From positions 4,154,001 through 4,218,000 of the forward strand of contig NZ_CP042436.1 in assembly GCF_007971025.1 (NCBI RefSeq): a DNA stretch of 64,000 bases, given 5' to 3'. The stretch's first letter is position 1, and each line of letters opens with the position of its first letter. A program made the position numbers and the translations under genes. The notes below the pieces were generated by a model that was given only the letters and a program-made list of their open reading frames with translations, did not search any database and was not told where the DNA came from. Source of the DNA: Mucilaginibacter ginsenosidivorans (GTDB taxonomy: Bacteria > Bacteroidota > Bacteroidia > Sphingobacteriales > Sphingobacteriaceae). This document shows positions 16,698 through 25,260 of this stretch, one piece after another.

Positions 16698-18797
16698 ATG
16701 ATAGCCGCTCACAAAGGCGAAATTCCGTTTGTCGTATTCCTTATCCCTTTTATTGCCGGCATTGCCTGCGGGCTAAACTTTTGCCCGAACGCAGCTATCC
16801 TGTTACCGGTAATTGCGTTTACAATTGCCTCTCTCCTGTTTATTTGTTTAAATTTTTTGTACCGGCCGCTGAATATCTATAAACGCAGGTGGATAGGCGG
16901 GTCGTTGTTGCATATCATTCTCTTTTTTGCCGGATGGATATGCTTTAGCAATTATAACGAGCTAAATAAAACAGACCATTTTTCGAAAAAACAGGCCGAT
17001 AGGCTCATTGTAAAGATCAGCAACGAGCCAAAGGCAAACAATGGTACCGTCAGGTTTACGGCCATCGTTCATAAAATCGTAATCGGTGGCAAGCAATTTG
17101 CCGTAAGCGGGAACCTGCTTATCTCCATCAAAGACAGTCTGGCCGGTAACCTGTACTATGGCGACGAACTTATAATTCCGGCTGCGTACCGCGTGGTAGG
17201 TCCGCCTTTAAACCCCGCCGAGTTCAATTATAAAAAATACCTTTCCAACGAGAATATCCATTACCAGGAATACCTGTTTCCAGGGCAATACTGTTTACTA
17301 AGGAGAAACACCGGCAATCCTCTCATCGCTTTTTCGCTACGGCAACGGCAATACCTGGTGGAAAAATTCCGGGCGAATATGCACGATCCCGGTGCCATTG
17401 CCGTGGCCTCTACTCTTATATTAGGCTATAAAGCCGACCTGAGCAATGATGTATTGCAGGCTTATTCTAAAACCGGTACCATCCATGTGCTTTCTGTTTC
17501 GGGGGCGCACGTTGCGCTGCTATTTATTATGCTCGAATTCCTGTTTGGTTTTCTAAACCGGTTTAAGTACGGCAGAACGATCAAAGCGTCGTTGATTATC
17601 CTGATCATATGGTATTATGCCATGATCACCGGTTTTTCGCCGGCTGTTTGCCGCGCCGCGGTTATGATATCCATGGTTATCATAGGTAAAACTTACAGCC
17701 GTAATATCAGCACCCTGAACATATTAGCAGCATCTGCCTTTTTCCTGTTGTTATATGATCCATTATTTATTGTTGACGTCGGTTTCCAGTTATCATATCT
17801 CGCGGTATCCGGTCTTGTCATCTTTCAGCCCATTGTTTATAAATGGTTCGACTTTAAACATAAATGGGCCGATAAATTGTGGGGCCTGTGTTCGGTATCG
17901 ATCGCCGCGCAGGTTATCACTTTTCCATTAAGCGCATTTTATTTCCACCAGTTCCCGGTCTATTTTCTGGTTAGCAACCTGTTTATCATTATTCCTGTGG
18001 CCGTAATTATGTACACGGGCTTTGCTTATATGATCCTTGGCGCTGTACCATTTTTGGGCGGGACATTGGGTTTCGTTCTGGAGAAGTCCATCCTGGTGAT
18101 GAATAAAGGGCTCACTTTGATCGAACATGCACCGTTCGCTACCGTCAACCGTATATGGATCACACCCCTGGAATACGGCCTGCTATACGTTATTATCATT
18201 GCGCTGTTTTATTATATGTACGATCGCAAAGTGTGGTTGTTAAAGCTAACGCTCATTTCAATGCTTATGCTTTCGGTAAGTATTAGTTTGAAAAGGTTGA
18301 ATAACCTGTCGACAGATGAAATTACGTTCCTTGCGCTGCGCAAGCATACCGGCATAGTGTTTAAGAAGGGTAACACGGCGGTGATACTCACTGACCTTGC
18401 CGACACGGATAAAGTTTACAGGTATTCGGTTCAGCGTTATTTGGATAGCTGCCAGGTGGATGCACGGAAAATACTTCGGCCAGGTTCTGATACCGTGACC
18501 AAATATCTCGTAAAGAACGGCAACTACATTCAGTTCGACGACAAAACCATTCTGATCTGCAACAAACAACTTCAATATTCAAAGCCACCCGAAGATTTGG
18601 CGATTGATTACCTGTATTTAATGTATGATCCGCCAACCGATATAGTATCTCTTAAGGATCTTCATTACAAAATTTTAGTCATAGACGGCAGTAATTCCAA
18701 TTCATTGATAACCAGGCTACAAAATGAGGCCGCAGCTTTACACGTAAATTACATTATGCCCGGCCGTAACAAATCGGTTACCTTCGTATCTAATTGA
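16698..18797 (+). CDS. comEC: ComEC/Rec2-family DNA-uptake membrane protein
   Basis: A 699-residue polytopic protein. Two or three helices lie at the N-terminus, then a DUF4131-like soluble domain (residues about 90-210), then the Competence domain with GTIHVLSVSGAHVALL and FSPAVCRAAVMI and around eight helices to about residue 520. Residues 540-699 are soluble but lack the HxHxDH metallo-beta-lactamase motif, so the extracellular nuclease domain is degenerate or absent, as in other Bacteroidota. The protein should form the inner-membrane channel for single-stranded DNA. TATCTTTA, seven bases before the ATG, is a possible -7 box. Confidence 0.9.
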   Translation: MIAAHKGEIPFVVFLIPFIAGIACGLNFCPNAAILLPVIAFTIASLLFICLNFLYRPLNIYKRRWIGGSLLHIILFFAGWICFSNYNELNKTDHFSKKQADRLIVKISNEPKANNGTVRFTAIVHKIVIGGKQFAVSGNLLISIKDSLAGNLYYGDELIIPAAYRVVGPPLNPAEFNYKKYLSNENIHYQEYLFPGQYCLLRRNTGNPLIAFSLRQRQYLVEKFRANMHDPGAIAVASTLILGYKADLSNDVLQAYSKTGTIHVLSVSGAHVALLFIMLEFLFGFLNRFKYGRTIKASLIILIIWYYAMITGFSPAVCRAAVMISMVIIGKTYSRNISTLNILAASAFFLLLYDPLFIVDVGFQLSYLAVSGLVIFQPIVYKWFDFKHKWADKLWGLCSVSIAAQVITFPLSAFYFHQFPVYFLVSNLFIIIPVAVIMYTGFAYMILGAVPFLGGTLGFVLEKSILVMNKGLTLIEHAPFATVNRIWITPLEYGLLYVIIIALFYYMYDRKVWLLKLTLISMLMLSVSISLKRLNNLSTDEITFLALRKHTGIVFKKGNTAVILTDLADTDKVYRYSVQRYLDSCQVDARKILRPGSDTVTKYLVKNGNYIQFDDKTILICNKQLQYSKPPEDLAIDYLYLMYDPPTDIVSLKDLHYKILVIDGSNSNSLITRLQNEAAALHVNYIMPGRNKSVTFVSN

Positions 18798-18946
18798 TAT
18801 ATTAAATAATGAGCAAAAATATTTGCACCCTAATAATTAAAATGTTTAAATTGTAACAAACAAAGTATAAACCATGAAACTGCCAGGGGCGATAAAAAAC
18901 ACCTGCTTCTGGCAATTCCATTATCATTTTAAAACAAATAAAACCG

Positions 18947-19594
18947 ATGAAAATTAAACTTTTAAGTGCCGTTCTTGGCATTGCCCTGTCAGCAACATTT
19001 ATGAATGCCAGCGCACAAAAAAACTATACTGAGGGAACTGTTACTTACAGCACCGATATGCGCGGCCAGCCTGTGACGATAACCGAATATTTCAGGCCCG
19101 ATTCCCAGGCAACCACGTTTGAAGCGGGCCCGGCCAAGATTAAACTCCTTGCTGATGCCAATTACAAATATTTAGCTGTAGTAGTCGATGTATCGGCATT
19201 CAATGTAAAGAAAGCTGCTATTTATACGCCTGATGAAATAGACCAGTTGATGAGCAGTATGCCTACTTTTACCTTCGCTCCGGGAACCGAAACCAAACAG
19301 ATATCAGGTTTCAACTGCAAAAAAGTTGTAGCTACCGACGACAAGAGCAAAAAGACCTATGACATCTGGATAACCAACGATGTTACTATACCGACATCGG
19401 CTATTCCTAAATACTACAGCGCCATAGGTGGAACGCCAGTTCAGTATACAGCCTTCCAGCAGGGCCAGGAGGCTTCTGTAACGGTTACCGCTATTACTGA
19501 TGCCAAGGCGCCAAAGGGTACGTTCGGTATCGATCCATCGTTTGATAAAATAACAAAAGACGATCTGGAAGCCATGTCGCGCGGTGGACAATAA
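18947..19594 (+). CDS. Secreted protein, GLPGLI/DUF4412-like
   Basis: The 215-residue protein has a Sec signal peptide (MKIKLLSAVLGIALSATFMNASAQ, cleavage probably after ASA) and a beta-rich mature part. The segment ISGFNCKKVVATDDKSKKTYDIWITND resembles the centre of DUF4412 and GLPGLI proteins, where a Gly-x-x-Cys/Ala-Lys-Lys strand precedes an Ile/Val-Trp strand. There is no known reaction for these families. It has its own terminator, and 149 bases separate it from comEC, so it is probably monocistronic. Confidence 0.65.
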   Translation: MKIKLLSAVLGIALSATFMNASAQKNYTEGTVTYSTDMRGQPVTITEYFRPDSQATTFEAGPAKIKLLADANYKYLAVVVDVSAFNVKKAAIYTPDEIDQLMSSMPTFTFAPGTETKQISGFNCKKVVATDDKSKKTYDIWITNDVTIPTSAIPKYYSAIGGTPVQYTAFQQGQEASVTVTAITDAKAPKGTFGIDPSFDKITKDDLEAMSRGGQ

Positions 19595-19616
19595 TATATA
19601 ACTCTCTGAAATAATG

Positions 19617-19641
19617 AAAGGCCCCGGAATCCGGGGCCTTT
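19617..19641. terminator. Rho-independent terminator
   Basis: An 11-bp perfect stem (AAAGGCCCCGG with CCGGGGCCTTT) and a 3-base loop, between the secreted-protein stop codon and the convergent diiron-protein stop at 19647. It probably stops transcription from both sides. It is almost identical to the terminator at 7888-7912. Confidence 0.85.
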
Positions 19642-19646
19642 CTGCT

Positions 19647-20258
19647 TTAGTTAAGTGCGGTTGCCAGCTGGCTTATCCATTGATGGAACAGCCTGCTTTC
19701 CATTTCCACAGCTTTATCAGCATGTAATTGCCAGTCGGGTGAGAATGTTTTTAGCTGATTGATCATTTCTTCCAGATGCCCCTCTTCCTCCAGGATGATC
19801 GATTTGACATTTATTTTGCTCAATGCCTTGTCCAATGCTTCCTGGTAAACCGGGTAAAGTTCATCGGCCCGCACTTCAATGGCATAGGTAACCAAAAGAT
19901 AAGCGGCAAAACGCAATTCTTTTCCTTTTAAACCGAGTTCATTTTTAAGATAACGGCACACATCCACATCAAGCTGGTTTAGGTAATGCCTGCTGCTGGC
20001 TGGAGCTAATAGATAATCGGATGAATAAGTAGGACAGGCTGCACCTGTTTTTTCTATTTGTTTTTTCAGGTAAAAAGCGTGCCTATGCTCTTCTGCTGCA
20101 TGTTTAAGAATAATATAGGTGACCGTTTCCGGGTCCTCGCAGGCTGATATCTTGCGGGCGCCCGTGTTTTCCATCAACGAAAGGGTATTCAGCCAACGTG
20201 CGTGGAGTGTATTATCATTTATAATTTTTGGTAGTAACTGATCAAATTCCATACTCAT
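19647..20258 (-). CDS. Ferritin-like diiron-site protein coupled to bioA
   Basis: The 203-residue protein is all-helical and shows the complete carboxylate diiron pattern: Glu30, Glu57-x-x-His60 (EEHRH), Glu128 (AIEVR) and Glu158-x-x-His161 (EEEGH). This is the ExxH pair found in ferritin-like oxidases, MiaE and similar enzymes. I do not recognise the family by name. Its ATG overlaps the TGA of bioA (ATGA, 20255-20258), so it is translationally coupled with a biotin gene. A role in oxidative chemistry near biotin synthesis is possible but not shown; an iron-binding or stress role is the alternative. ATG at 20252 is a second possible start. Confidence 0.75.
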   Translation of the reverse strand: MSMEFDQLLPKIINDNTLHARWLNTLSLMENTGARKISACEDPETVTYIILKHAAEEHRHAFYLKKQIEKTGAACPTYSSDYLLAPASSRHYLNQLDVDVCRYLKNELGLKGKELRFAAYLLVTYAIEVRADELYPVYQEALDKALSKINVKSIILEEEGHLEEMINQLKTFSPDWQLHADKAVEMESRLFHQWISQLATALN

Positions 20259-21520
20259 AATTCTTCAAGGGCACTTTCAATTTTGCCGTAAATATAGTCG
20301 AGCTGATCGTCGGTGATGCAATATGGAGGTAAAATGTACAGGATATTCCCAAGCGGCCGCAAAATAATTCCGGCATCCAGGAAATAGTTATATAGTTTAT
20401 CCCGAAGCGAATTGAAATACGACGTATCCGACCCTGTCTCCCATTCCATTGCTAATATTGTACCGGTCTGGCGTGTAACTCTGATCTTAGGATGATCTTT
20501 TATCCGCGCTGCAAACTGCTCGTGCCGGGTCACTATCCGTTCAATATTCTTTTTCGTCGAATCAGCTATAAACAGATCCATACTTGCAAGGGCAGCCGAA
20601 CATGTTACCGGGTTTGCTGTGTAGGAATGCCCGTGAAACAATGTTTTCAGCTTATCATCCGAGAGAAAGGCATCATAAATTGATTGCGCACAAGTGGTTA
20701 AACCCATTGCCATCGTACCGCCGGTAAGCCCTTTCGAAAAGCACATAATATCCGGGCGGGTAGTCAAATGATCACATGCGAAGGCCTTACCCGTACGGCC
20801 AAAGCCGGTAAATACTTCGTCTGCTATCATCAACACACCTTCCTTGCGGCAATGTGCCATCAATTCATCTAAATACTTTGCCTCGTACATCAGCATCCCA
20901 CCGGCCCCTTGTACCAGTGGTTCGAAAATGAAACAGGCAAGGTTAGATTTGAGATTTGAGATTTGAGATTTGAGGGTTTGAATATTGGAATCGTTGGGCA
21001 AATCAATAAATTCAACTTCAAACAACAGGCTATCAAACGCCGCAGTAAACGCGCTGCGACCACTTACTGCCATAGCACCGAAAGTATCTCCGTGGTAAGC
21101 ATTTTTTAAGGCCAGTATCTTAGTCCGCTGAACGCCCTGGTTGTGCCAGTATTGCAAACACATTTTGATGGCGACCTCAACGGCAGTGGAGCCATTGTCC
21201 GAATAAAATACTTTTGCCTGGTTTTGCGGAAGTATTTTTAACACGCGCTCAGCCAGTTCCACCGCTGGTTCGTGCGTAAAACCGGCGAAGATTACATGCT
21301 CTAGCATGTTAAGCTGTTCGGCTACCTTTTGGGCAATGTACGGATGCGCATGCCCATGTATATTAACCCACCACGACGACACCGCGTCAATGTAACATTT
21401 TCCGTTTTCATCATACAAACATGCCCCTTCACCCCTAACGATGGGAATAGGGGGTGCAGCAGTTTTCATTTGGGTATATGGGTGCCAAACTACACTCAGA
21501 TCCCTTTCAATAAGACTCAT
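20255..21520 (-). CDS. bioA: Adenosylmethionine-8-amino-7-oxononanoate transaminase
   Basis: A 421-residue class III aminotransferase. It transfers an amino group from SAM to KAPA, giving DAPA, in biotin synthesis. Visible: DLSVVWHPYTQMK at the N-terminus (diagnostic for BioA), SSWWVNIHGHAHP, VFYSDNGSTAVEVAIKM, IADEVFTGFGRTG and the PLP lysine Lys263 in CFSKGLTGG. An extra stretch at residues about 180-194 is encoded partly by a four-fold heptanucleotide repeat and is missing in typical BioA just before the FEPLVQGAGG motif. Start and stop overlap by four bases with the Nudix gene upstream and the diiron gene downstream. No other bio genes are in the window. Confidence 0.93.
   Translation of the reverse strand: MSLIERDLSVVWHPYTQMKTAAPPIPIVRGEGACLYDENGKCYIDAVSSWWVNIHGHAHPYIAQKVAEQLNMLEHVIFAGFTHEPAVELAERVLKILPQNQAKVFYSDNGSTAVEVAIKMCLQYWHNQGVQRTKILALKNAYHGDTFGAMAVSGRSAFTAAFDSLLFEVEFIDLPNDSNIQTLKSQISNLKSNLACFIFEPLVQGAGGMLMYEAKYLDELMAHCRKEGVLMIADEVFTGFGRTGKAFACDHLTTRPDIMCFSKGLTGGTMAMGLTTCAQSIYDAFLSDDKLKTLFHGHSYTANPVTCSAALASMDLFIADSTKKNIERIVTRHEQFAARIKDHPKIRVTRQTGTILAMEWETGSDTSYFNSLRDKLYNYFLDAGIILRPLGNILYILPPYCITDDQLDYIYGKIESALEEL
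20945..20972 (-). repeat. Heptanucleotide tandem repeat (4 copies) inside bioA
   Basis: Four perfect copies of AGATTTG on the plus strand (CAAATCT in the coding sense). They encode bioA residues 183-192. Because seven is not a multiple of three, losing or gaining one copy would shift the frame. Confidence 0.85.
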
Positions 21521-21957
21521 ATATTATTTATCAGCAGTTTTACTACATGTTTATCGGTCGGGAAAGTTACATCCTCTTCTGACAGTTTAGCCAGATCGAC
21601 CCAGCGGAACGATTGCAGTATCTCACCTTCGCCGTCAAAATCAAACTGAACAGTTTTGAACATTAAATTTAAAGGGGACAGGCTTTTCACCAAATAATAA
21701 ACACTGATGATCTGCGAATCGTTAAAAGCCGATCTTACAAAAAAATCTGTCGTATAGAAATGGCTGATAACCTCCACTTCGACATTGCATTCTTCCACAA
21801 ATTCGCGCTTTAATCCCTCTATCAGGCCTTCGCCATACTCAAGCCCACCACCCGGGAATTTGGTGAATTGCATACCGTATTCCTGTTCATCGCTTATCAA
21901 CACCTGATTTTGTTCATTAATAAGCAAGCCATATACGCGTACGTTGAATTGATACAT
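21517..21957 (-). CDS. Nudix hydrolase
   Basis: A 146-residue single-domain protein. The Nudix box runs from Gly37 to Val59: G-x5-E (Glu43), then R51-E52 and E55-E56. The usual Gly near the end of the box is Asn58. These glutamates bind Mg and the enzyme hydrolyses a nucleoside-diphosphate-linked substrate, which cannot be named from sequence. Its stop overlaps the bioA start by four bases (ATGA), and its ATG overlaps the transporter stop (TAATG), so four genes are coupled. The absence of a DNA-binding domain rules out an NrtR-type regulator. Confidence 0.88.
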   Translation of the reverse strand: MYQFNVRVYGLLINEQNQVLISDEQEYGMQFTKFPGGGLEYGEGLIEGLKREFVEECNVEVEVISHFYTTDFFVRSAFNDSQIISVYYLVKSLSPLNLMFKTVQFDFDGEGEILQSFRWVDLAKLSEEDVTFPTDKHVVKLLINNI

Positions 21958-22931
21958 TATTCGAAGTGCTTTTTATTACGGGTAATGTTTTCCATCGTCC
22001 AGGTGATATCAGTTGTTTTTGCCTCCGACCGTATGGGGCAGTTTGGCATATTACAATAATAACAGCATTGGGGCACACATGGATCGGTATGAATAAAGAA
22101 CTCTGTTTTAACGCTTGCTTCCTTATTAATAAGCCTGTCAACCAATGACACCTCTTCATGCACCTTGTTCAGGTCGAAGTAGCTGGGCAGCGTAAGGTGA
22201 CAGTCGATGTGCAGCTCGTTACCATACTTTTGGGCCCTGAAATTGTGAAAATCGATCCATTCGTCCCTTCGCTTGTCATTCAGAATGGCCAGCACCTCTT
22301 TAACCACTTCAAAATCTGCTTCGTCCATTAAACCGGAAACAGATTTCCTGATCAGTTTGTAACCCGTATAAAGGATGTAAAACGCAACCAATATGGACAG
22401 TATACTATCAAGGATATCGATCTTAGTAAAATAAATAAGCAACAAACCGGCTACCAGGCCAATACTGGTTACCATATCAGTTATCAGGTGCCGTCCGTCG
22501 GCCTCGATGGTAAGCGAACGGAAGTGCTTGCCCTTTTTTATCATGTAAAACCCAAGTGCGCCGTTTACAATACCCGTGGCCCCGATAATATACGCACCGG
22601 TCAGCAGGTCGTGTACCTGGTAATGATAAAAGATATTGTAAGTCGACTTGATCAGGATGCCTATCCCGGCGATACTTATTAATGCGCCTTCGATAAATGC
22701 GGAAAAGAATTCCACTTTCCCATGCCCGTAAGGGTGGTTTTCGTCCCGCGGAAGCGATGCGAGGTAAATACTATAAAAGGCGAAGGAGCTGGCAAAAACG
22801 TTTACGATGCTTTCTACGGCATCTGTCAGTACGAAATTGGATGACGTGATGAGGTACGCGCCAAATTTGGCTATCATCAGTATAAGACCGGTAACCAGCG
22901 CCAGTAGTATGATTCGTTTTTGCTGTAGCAA
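21957..22931 (-). CDS. CDF-family metal cation efflux protein with Cys-rich tail
   Basis: The 324-residue protein has about six membrane helices with metal-site motifs: FVLTDAVESIVNV (helix 2), HPYGHGKVEF, and EADGRHLITD (helix 5). A cytoplasmic domain follows from about residue 210. The C-terminus adds a short tail with five Cys (DPC, QCC, YYC, PNC), which may bind metal. It probably exports Fe, Zn, Mn or similar by proton antiport. The only upstream start is TTG at 22931, directly after an in-frame TAA; the first ATG is within helix 1. It is the first gene of the transporter-Nudix-bioA-diiron operon. Confidence 0.88.
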   Translation of the reverse strand: MLQQKRIILLALVTGLILMIAKFGAYLITSSNFVLTDAVESIVNVFASSFAFYSIYLASLPRDENHPYGHGKVEFFSAFIEGALISIAGIGILIKSTYNIFYHYQVHDLLTGAYIIGATGIVNGALGFYMIKKGKHFRSLTIEADGRHLITDMVTSIGLVAGLLLIYFTKIDILDSILSILVAFYILYTGYKLIRKSVSGLMDEADFEVVKEVLAILNDKRRDEWIDFHNFRAQKYGNELHIDCHLTLPSYFDLNKVHEEVSLVDRLINKEASVKTEFFIHTDPCVPQCCYYCNMPNCPIRSEAKTTDITWTMENITRNKKHFE

Positions 22932-23075
22932 AGCTTTTAGCGATTAGCCGCCAAATTTAGGAATAACATTTAGAAGTAGGCAGGCGATAATTGAAAGTGC
23001 CGGGTACCCGGTCTTAAAGCAGATGCTCCACCGCGGACATTCAACAGTTACTTTAATTAATAACCAAGGTTAACA

Positions 23076-23161
23076 TGGTTAACACATTTTTGAAATTTTT
23101 CTTTTTAAAACATTGATTATCAAGAAATTAAGTCAATTTTTCCTTAAAATGTGTTAACCAT
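23076..23161. repeat. Perfect 16-bp inverted repeat with GTTAAC cores
   Basis: ATGGTTAACACATTTT at 23076-23091 and its exact reverse complement at 23146-23161, separated by 54 A/T-rich bases. A further GGTTAAC lies just upstream at 23069-23075. It could form a long hairpin or bind a dimeric regulator at two sites. Confidence 0.8.
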
Positions 23162-23388
23162 AAAAAAGTGCCTATTTGTGTGGATGCTAAAAAAATCTGA
23201 AAACTGGCCGGTTTGCATCTCATGTTGACTGATGTTGTATCAATCGCGATTTTTTTACTGTAAGTGTCGGCTATAAGGGGAAAATTGAAAAATCAGCAAA
23301 AGCACGGTCTCTATAGTGACGTTGATTATAAAAATTATAAAAATAGGGAAATGCCCGTGCATCACGGGCTTATGAGTAAAGACTTTTC

Positions 23389-23396
23389 TATATTTG
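23389..23396 (+). promoter_or_regulatory. -7 promoter box of the aminotransferase gene
   Basis: TATATTTG (8/8 to TAnnTTTG) lies 21 bases before the ATG at 23418. A perfect 7-bp hairpin (GCCCGTG/CACGGGC, 23353-23369) sits where the -33 region and an operator would be; no clear TTTG is seen. Confidence 0.5.
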
Positions 23397-23417
23397 CGCC
23401 CGGATAAAAAATCAATT

Positions 23418-24611
23418 ATGACCGCATTAAGTAACAGAATCAATAACCTTGCAGAGTCGGCAACCATTAAAATGGCCAAACTGGGCCGTGAGCTTGCCGC
23501 AAAAGGTGTTGATGTGATCAGCCTCAGTTTTGGCGAACCGGATTTTCATACACCTGACTATGTGAAGGAAGCCGCGAAAAAGGCTATGGATGAGAATTTC
23601 ACCTACTACACTCCTGTTTCAGGATACCCTGAACTGCGAAAGGCTATTGCTGCCAAGCTGAAGAACGAGAATGGCCTGGATTACGATTTCAGCCAGATCG
23701 TAGTGTCGACAGGCGCGAAGCAGGCCATTGCTAATGCTGTTCTGTGCCTGGTTAATCCCGGCGAAGAAGTTATCATCCCCACCCCTTACTGGGTGTCGTA
23801 TTCGGAAGTGGTGAAATTAGCCGATGGCAAAAGCGTATTTATCGATTCGACCGTTGAAAATGATTTCAAAATTACGCCGGAGCAGTTGGAAGCTGCCATC
23901 ACCCCAAAAACAAAACTTTTCATGTTCTCGTCTCCGTGCAACCCTACCGGCAGCGTTTACAACAAAAGCGAACTGGAGGGCCTGGCGAAAGTATTTGAAA
24001 AACATCCGGAAGTTTATATTATCTCCGATGAAATATATGAGCATATCAACTTTGTTGACAAACATGAATCTATTGCTCAATTCGACAGCATTAAGGACCG
24101 TGTTATCATCATCAACGGCTTTTCAAAAGCCTTTGCCATGACCGGTTGGCGTATAGGTTATACCGCATCCAACAAGGAAATCGCGGCCGCCTGCGACAAA
24201 ATGCAGGGACAGATCACTTCGGGTACCTGCTCCATTACGCAAAAAGCCGGTGTAGCCGCAAGCGAAGGCGGGCTGGAAAGCGTTTTGAAAATGCGCGAGC
24301 AGTTCAGGAAGCGCCGCGACCTGGTTTACGGTTTGTTAAAAGATATTCCCGGCATCAAAACCAATTTGCCCGAGGGCGCATTCTATTTCTTCCCGAATGT
24401 TACCTCGTTCTTTGGTAAAAGCTACAACGGGAGAACTATCAATGACGCGGACGAACTAAGCCTTTACCTGTTGGAAGAGGGCCACGTGGCTACCGTGGGC
24501 GGCGATTCGTTCGGCGATCCAAAGTCTATCCGCATGTCGTATGCAGCAGCCGAAGACAAGTTGGTGGAAGCTTTAAAACGCATCAAAGAGGCGCTTGGGA
24601 AACTGAGTTAA
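23418..24611 (+). CDS. Class I PLP aminotransferase (aspartate aminotransferase type)
   Basis: The 397-residue protein has the class I/II layout: SLSFGEPDFHTP near the N-terminus, YTPVSGYPELRKAI, NPCNPTG (FSSPCNPTGSVY), ISDEIYEHI with the Asp and Tyr that hold PLP, NGFSKAFAMTGWRIGY with the catalytic Lys, and RMSYAAAEDKL near the end with a substrate-binding Arg. This matches subgroup I-gamma aspartate aminotransferases, which interconvert aspartate and oxaloacetate with glutamate as partner. Prephenate or aromatic substrates cannot be excluded. The ATG at 23418 lies just after a good -7 box. The gene is monocistronic and ends before a shared terminator. Confidence 0.92.
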   Translation: MTALSNRINNLAESATIKMAKLGRELAAKGVDVISLSFGEPDFHTPDYVKEAAKKAMDENFTYYTPVSGYPELRKAIAAKLKNENGLDYDFSQIVVSTGAKQAIANAVLCLVNPGEEVIIPTPYWVSYSEVVKLADGKSVFIDSTVENDFKITPEQLEAAITPKTKLFMFSSPCNPTGSVYNKSELEGLAKVFEKHPEVYIISDEIYEHINFVDKHESIAQFDSIKDRVIIINGFSKAFAMTGWRIGYTASNKEIAAACDKMQGQITSGTCSITQKAGVAASEGGLESVLKMREQFRKRRDLVYGLLKDIPGIKTNLPEGAFYFFPNVTSFFGKSYNGRTINDADELSLYLLEEGHVATVGGDSFGDPKSIRMSYAAAEDKLVEALKRIKEALGKLS

Positions 24612-24631
24612 TTACTCATTTTCTAATCCAT

Positions 24632-24667
24632 AAAAAAACCTCCGCAATTTATTACGGAGGTTTTTTT
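24632..24667. terminator. Bidirectional rho-independent terminator
   Basis: A 13-bp stem made of A7-CCTCCG and CGGAGG-T7 with a 10-base loop. It has a U tract on both strands and lies between the convergent aminotransferase and outer-membrane-protein genes. Confidence 0.88.
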
Positions 24668-24684
24668 GTGTTTTTAGCCTGCTA

Positions 24685-25260
24685 TTATTTGATAGGAAAG
24701 CCATAGGCTAAACGTAATGCTACGGTACCATAATTATTGCTTTGACCCGAGAAGTTTTCATACCTTACGCCCACATCCCAGGTCTTATTGGCCCAGCCGA
24801 TCGCAGGAGAAAGTATCAATTTGGTGTCCTTCTCGCCGCCCTCTACTATCGGATGCACCTCAAATCCGGCACCTACCTCGCCACCGATATAAAGATTGTC
24901 AGTGAAGAAGCCTTTAACACCGGCTTTAACAGGTATCATACCCAGCGAACGACCCTTTACAGAAACAGTAGTAGTTGAGGTCGCATCGGTAAACGTGGTT
25001 GTGTACGTTTTACCGAAGAAGTTATAATAACCTGATGTAAGTGTTAAAGCCAGGTTTTTGCTTAAACCATATTGCAGGCGGGCAGTTCCACCTAATTCAA
25101 AATTCGAAATGTCATGGGCATTGCCTGTTGGTATACCACCTTCAATTCCTACACCAAAACGCCATACGCTCGGTGGGGTGGTCTGAGCTTTAACATTACT
25201 CGCGAAGAAAATAGTTACGGCAGTCGCAGCTATAGCTATTAGTTTGATTCTGTTTTTCAT
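24685..25260 (-). CDS. Outer-membrane beta-barrel protein
   Basis: A 191-residue protein with a Sec signal (cleavage probably after NVKA). The mature part shows alternating strands with aromatic ends: FGVGIEGGIPTGNA, LGGTARLQYGLSKNLALTLTSGYYNFFG, YIGGEVGAGFEV, WDVGVRYENFSG and the C-terminal TVALRLAYGFPIK. This fits an eight-strand OmpA-like or OMP_b-brl porin-family barrel. A substrate or ligand is not predictable. It is monocistronic, with a 374-base upstream region and a terminator behind it. Confidence 0.82.
   Translation of the reverse strand: MKNRIKLIAIAATAVTIFFASNVKAQTTPPSVWRFGVGIEGGIPTGNAHDISNFELGGTARLQYGLSKNLALTLTSGYYNFFGKTYTTTFTDATSTTTVSVKGRSLGMIPVKAGVKGFFTDNLYIGGEVGAGFEVHPIVEGGEKDTKLILSPAIGWANKTWDVGVRYENFSGQSNNYGTVALRLAYGFPIK

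Larger units (their letters stand above)
22932..23417. other. Intergenic region with a 16-bp inverted repeat and a promoter
   Basis: No gene is supported here; open frames in it lack protein features. It contains a perfect 16-bp inverted repeat (23076-23091 and 23146-23161), a 7-bp GC hairpin (23353-23369) and a TATATTTG box before the aminotransferase gene. It separates divergent genes, so it must carry both sets of control signals. Confidence 0.6.

Noticed and set aside
20944..20980. Heptamer array in bioA as a CRISPR-like repeat
   Set aside because: Unit of seven bases without spacers; it is a simple tandem repeat.
23255..23479. Short minus-strand hydrophobic open frame before the aminotransferase
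   Set aside because: It overlaps the aminotransferase start and promoter, and only reads as generic hydrophobic sequence.
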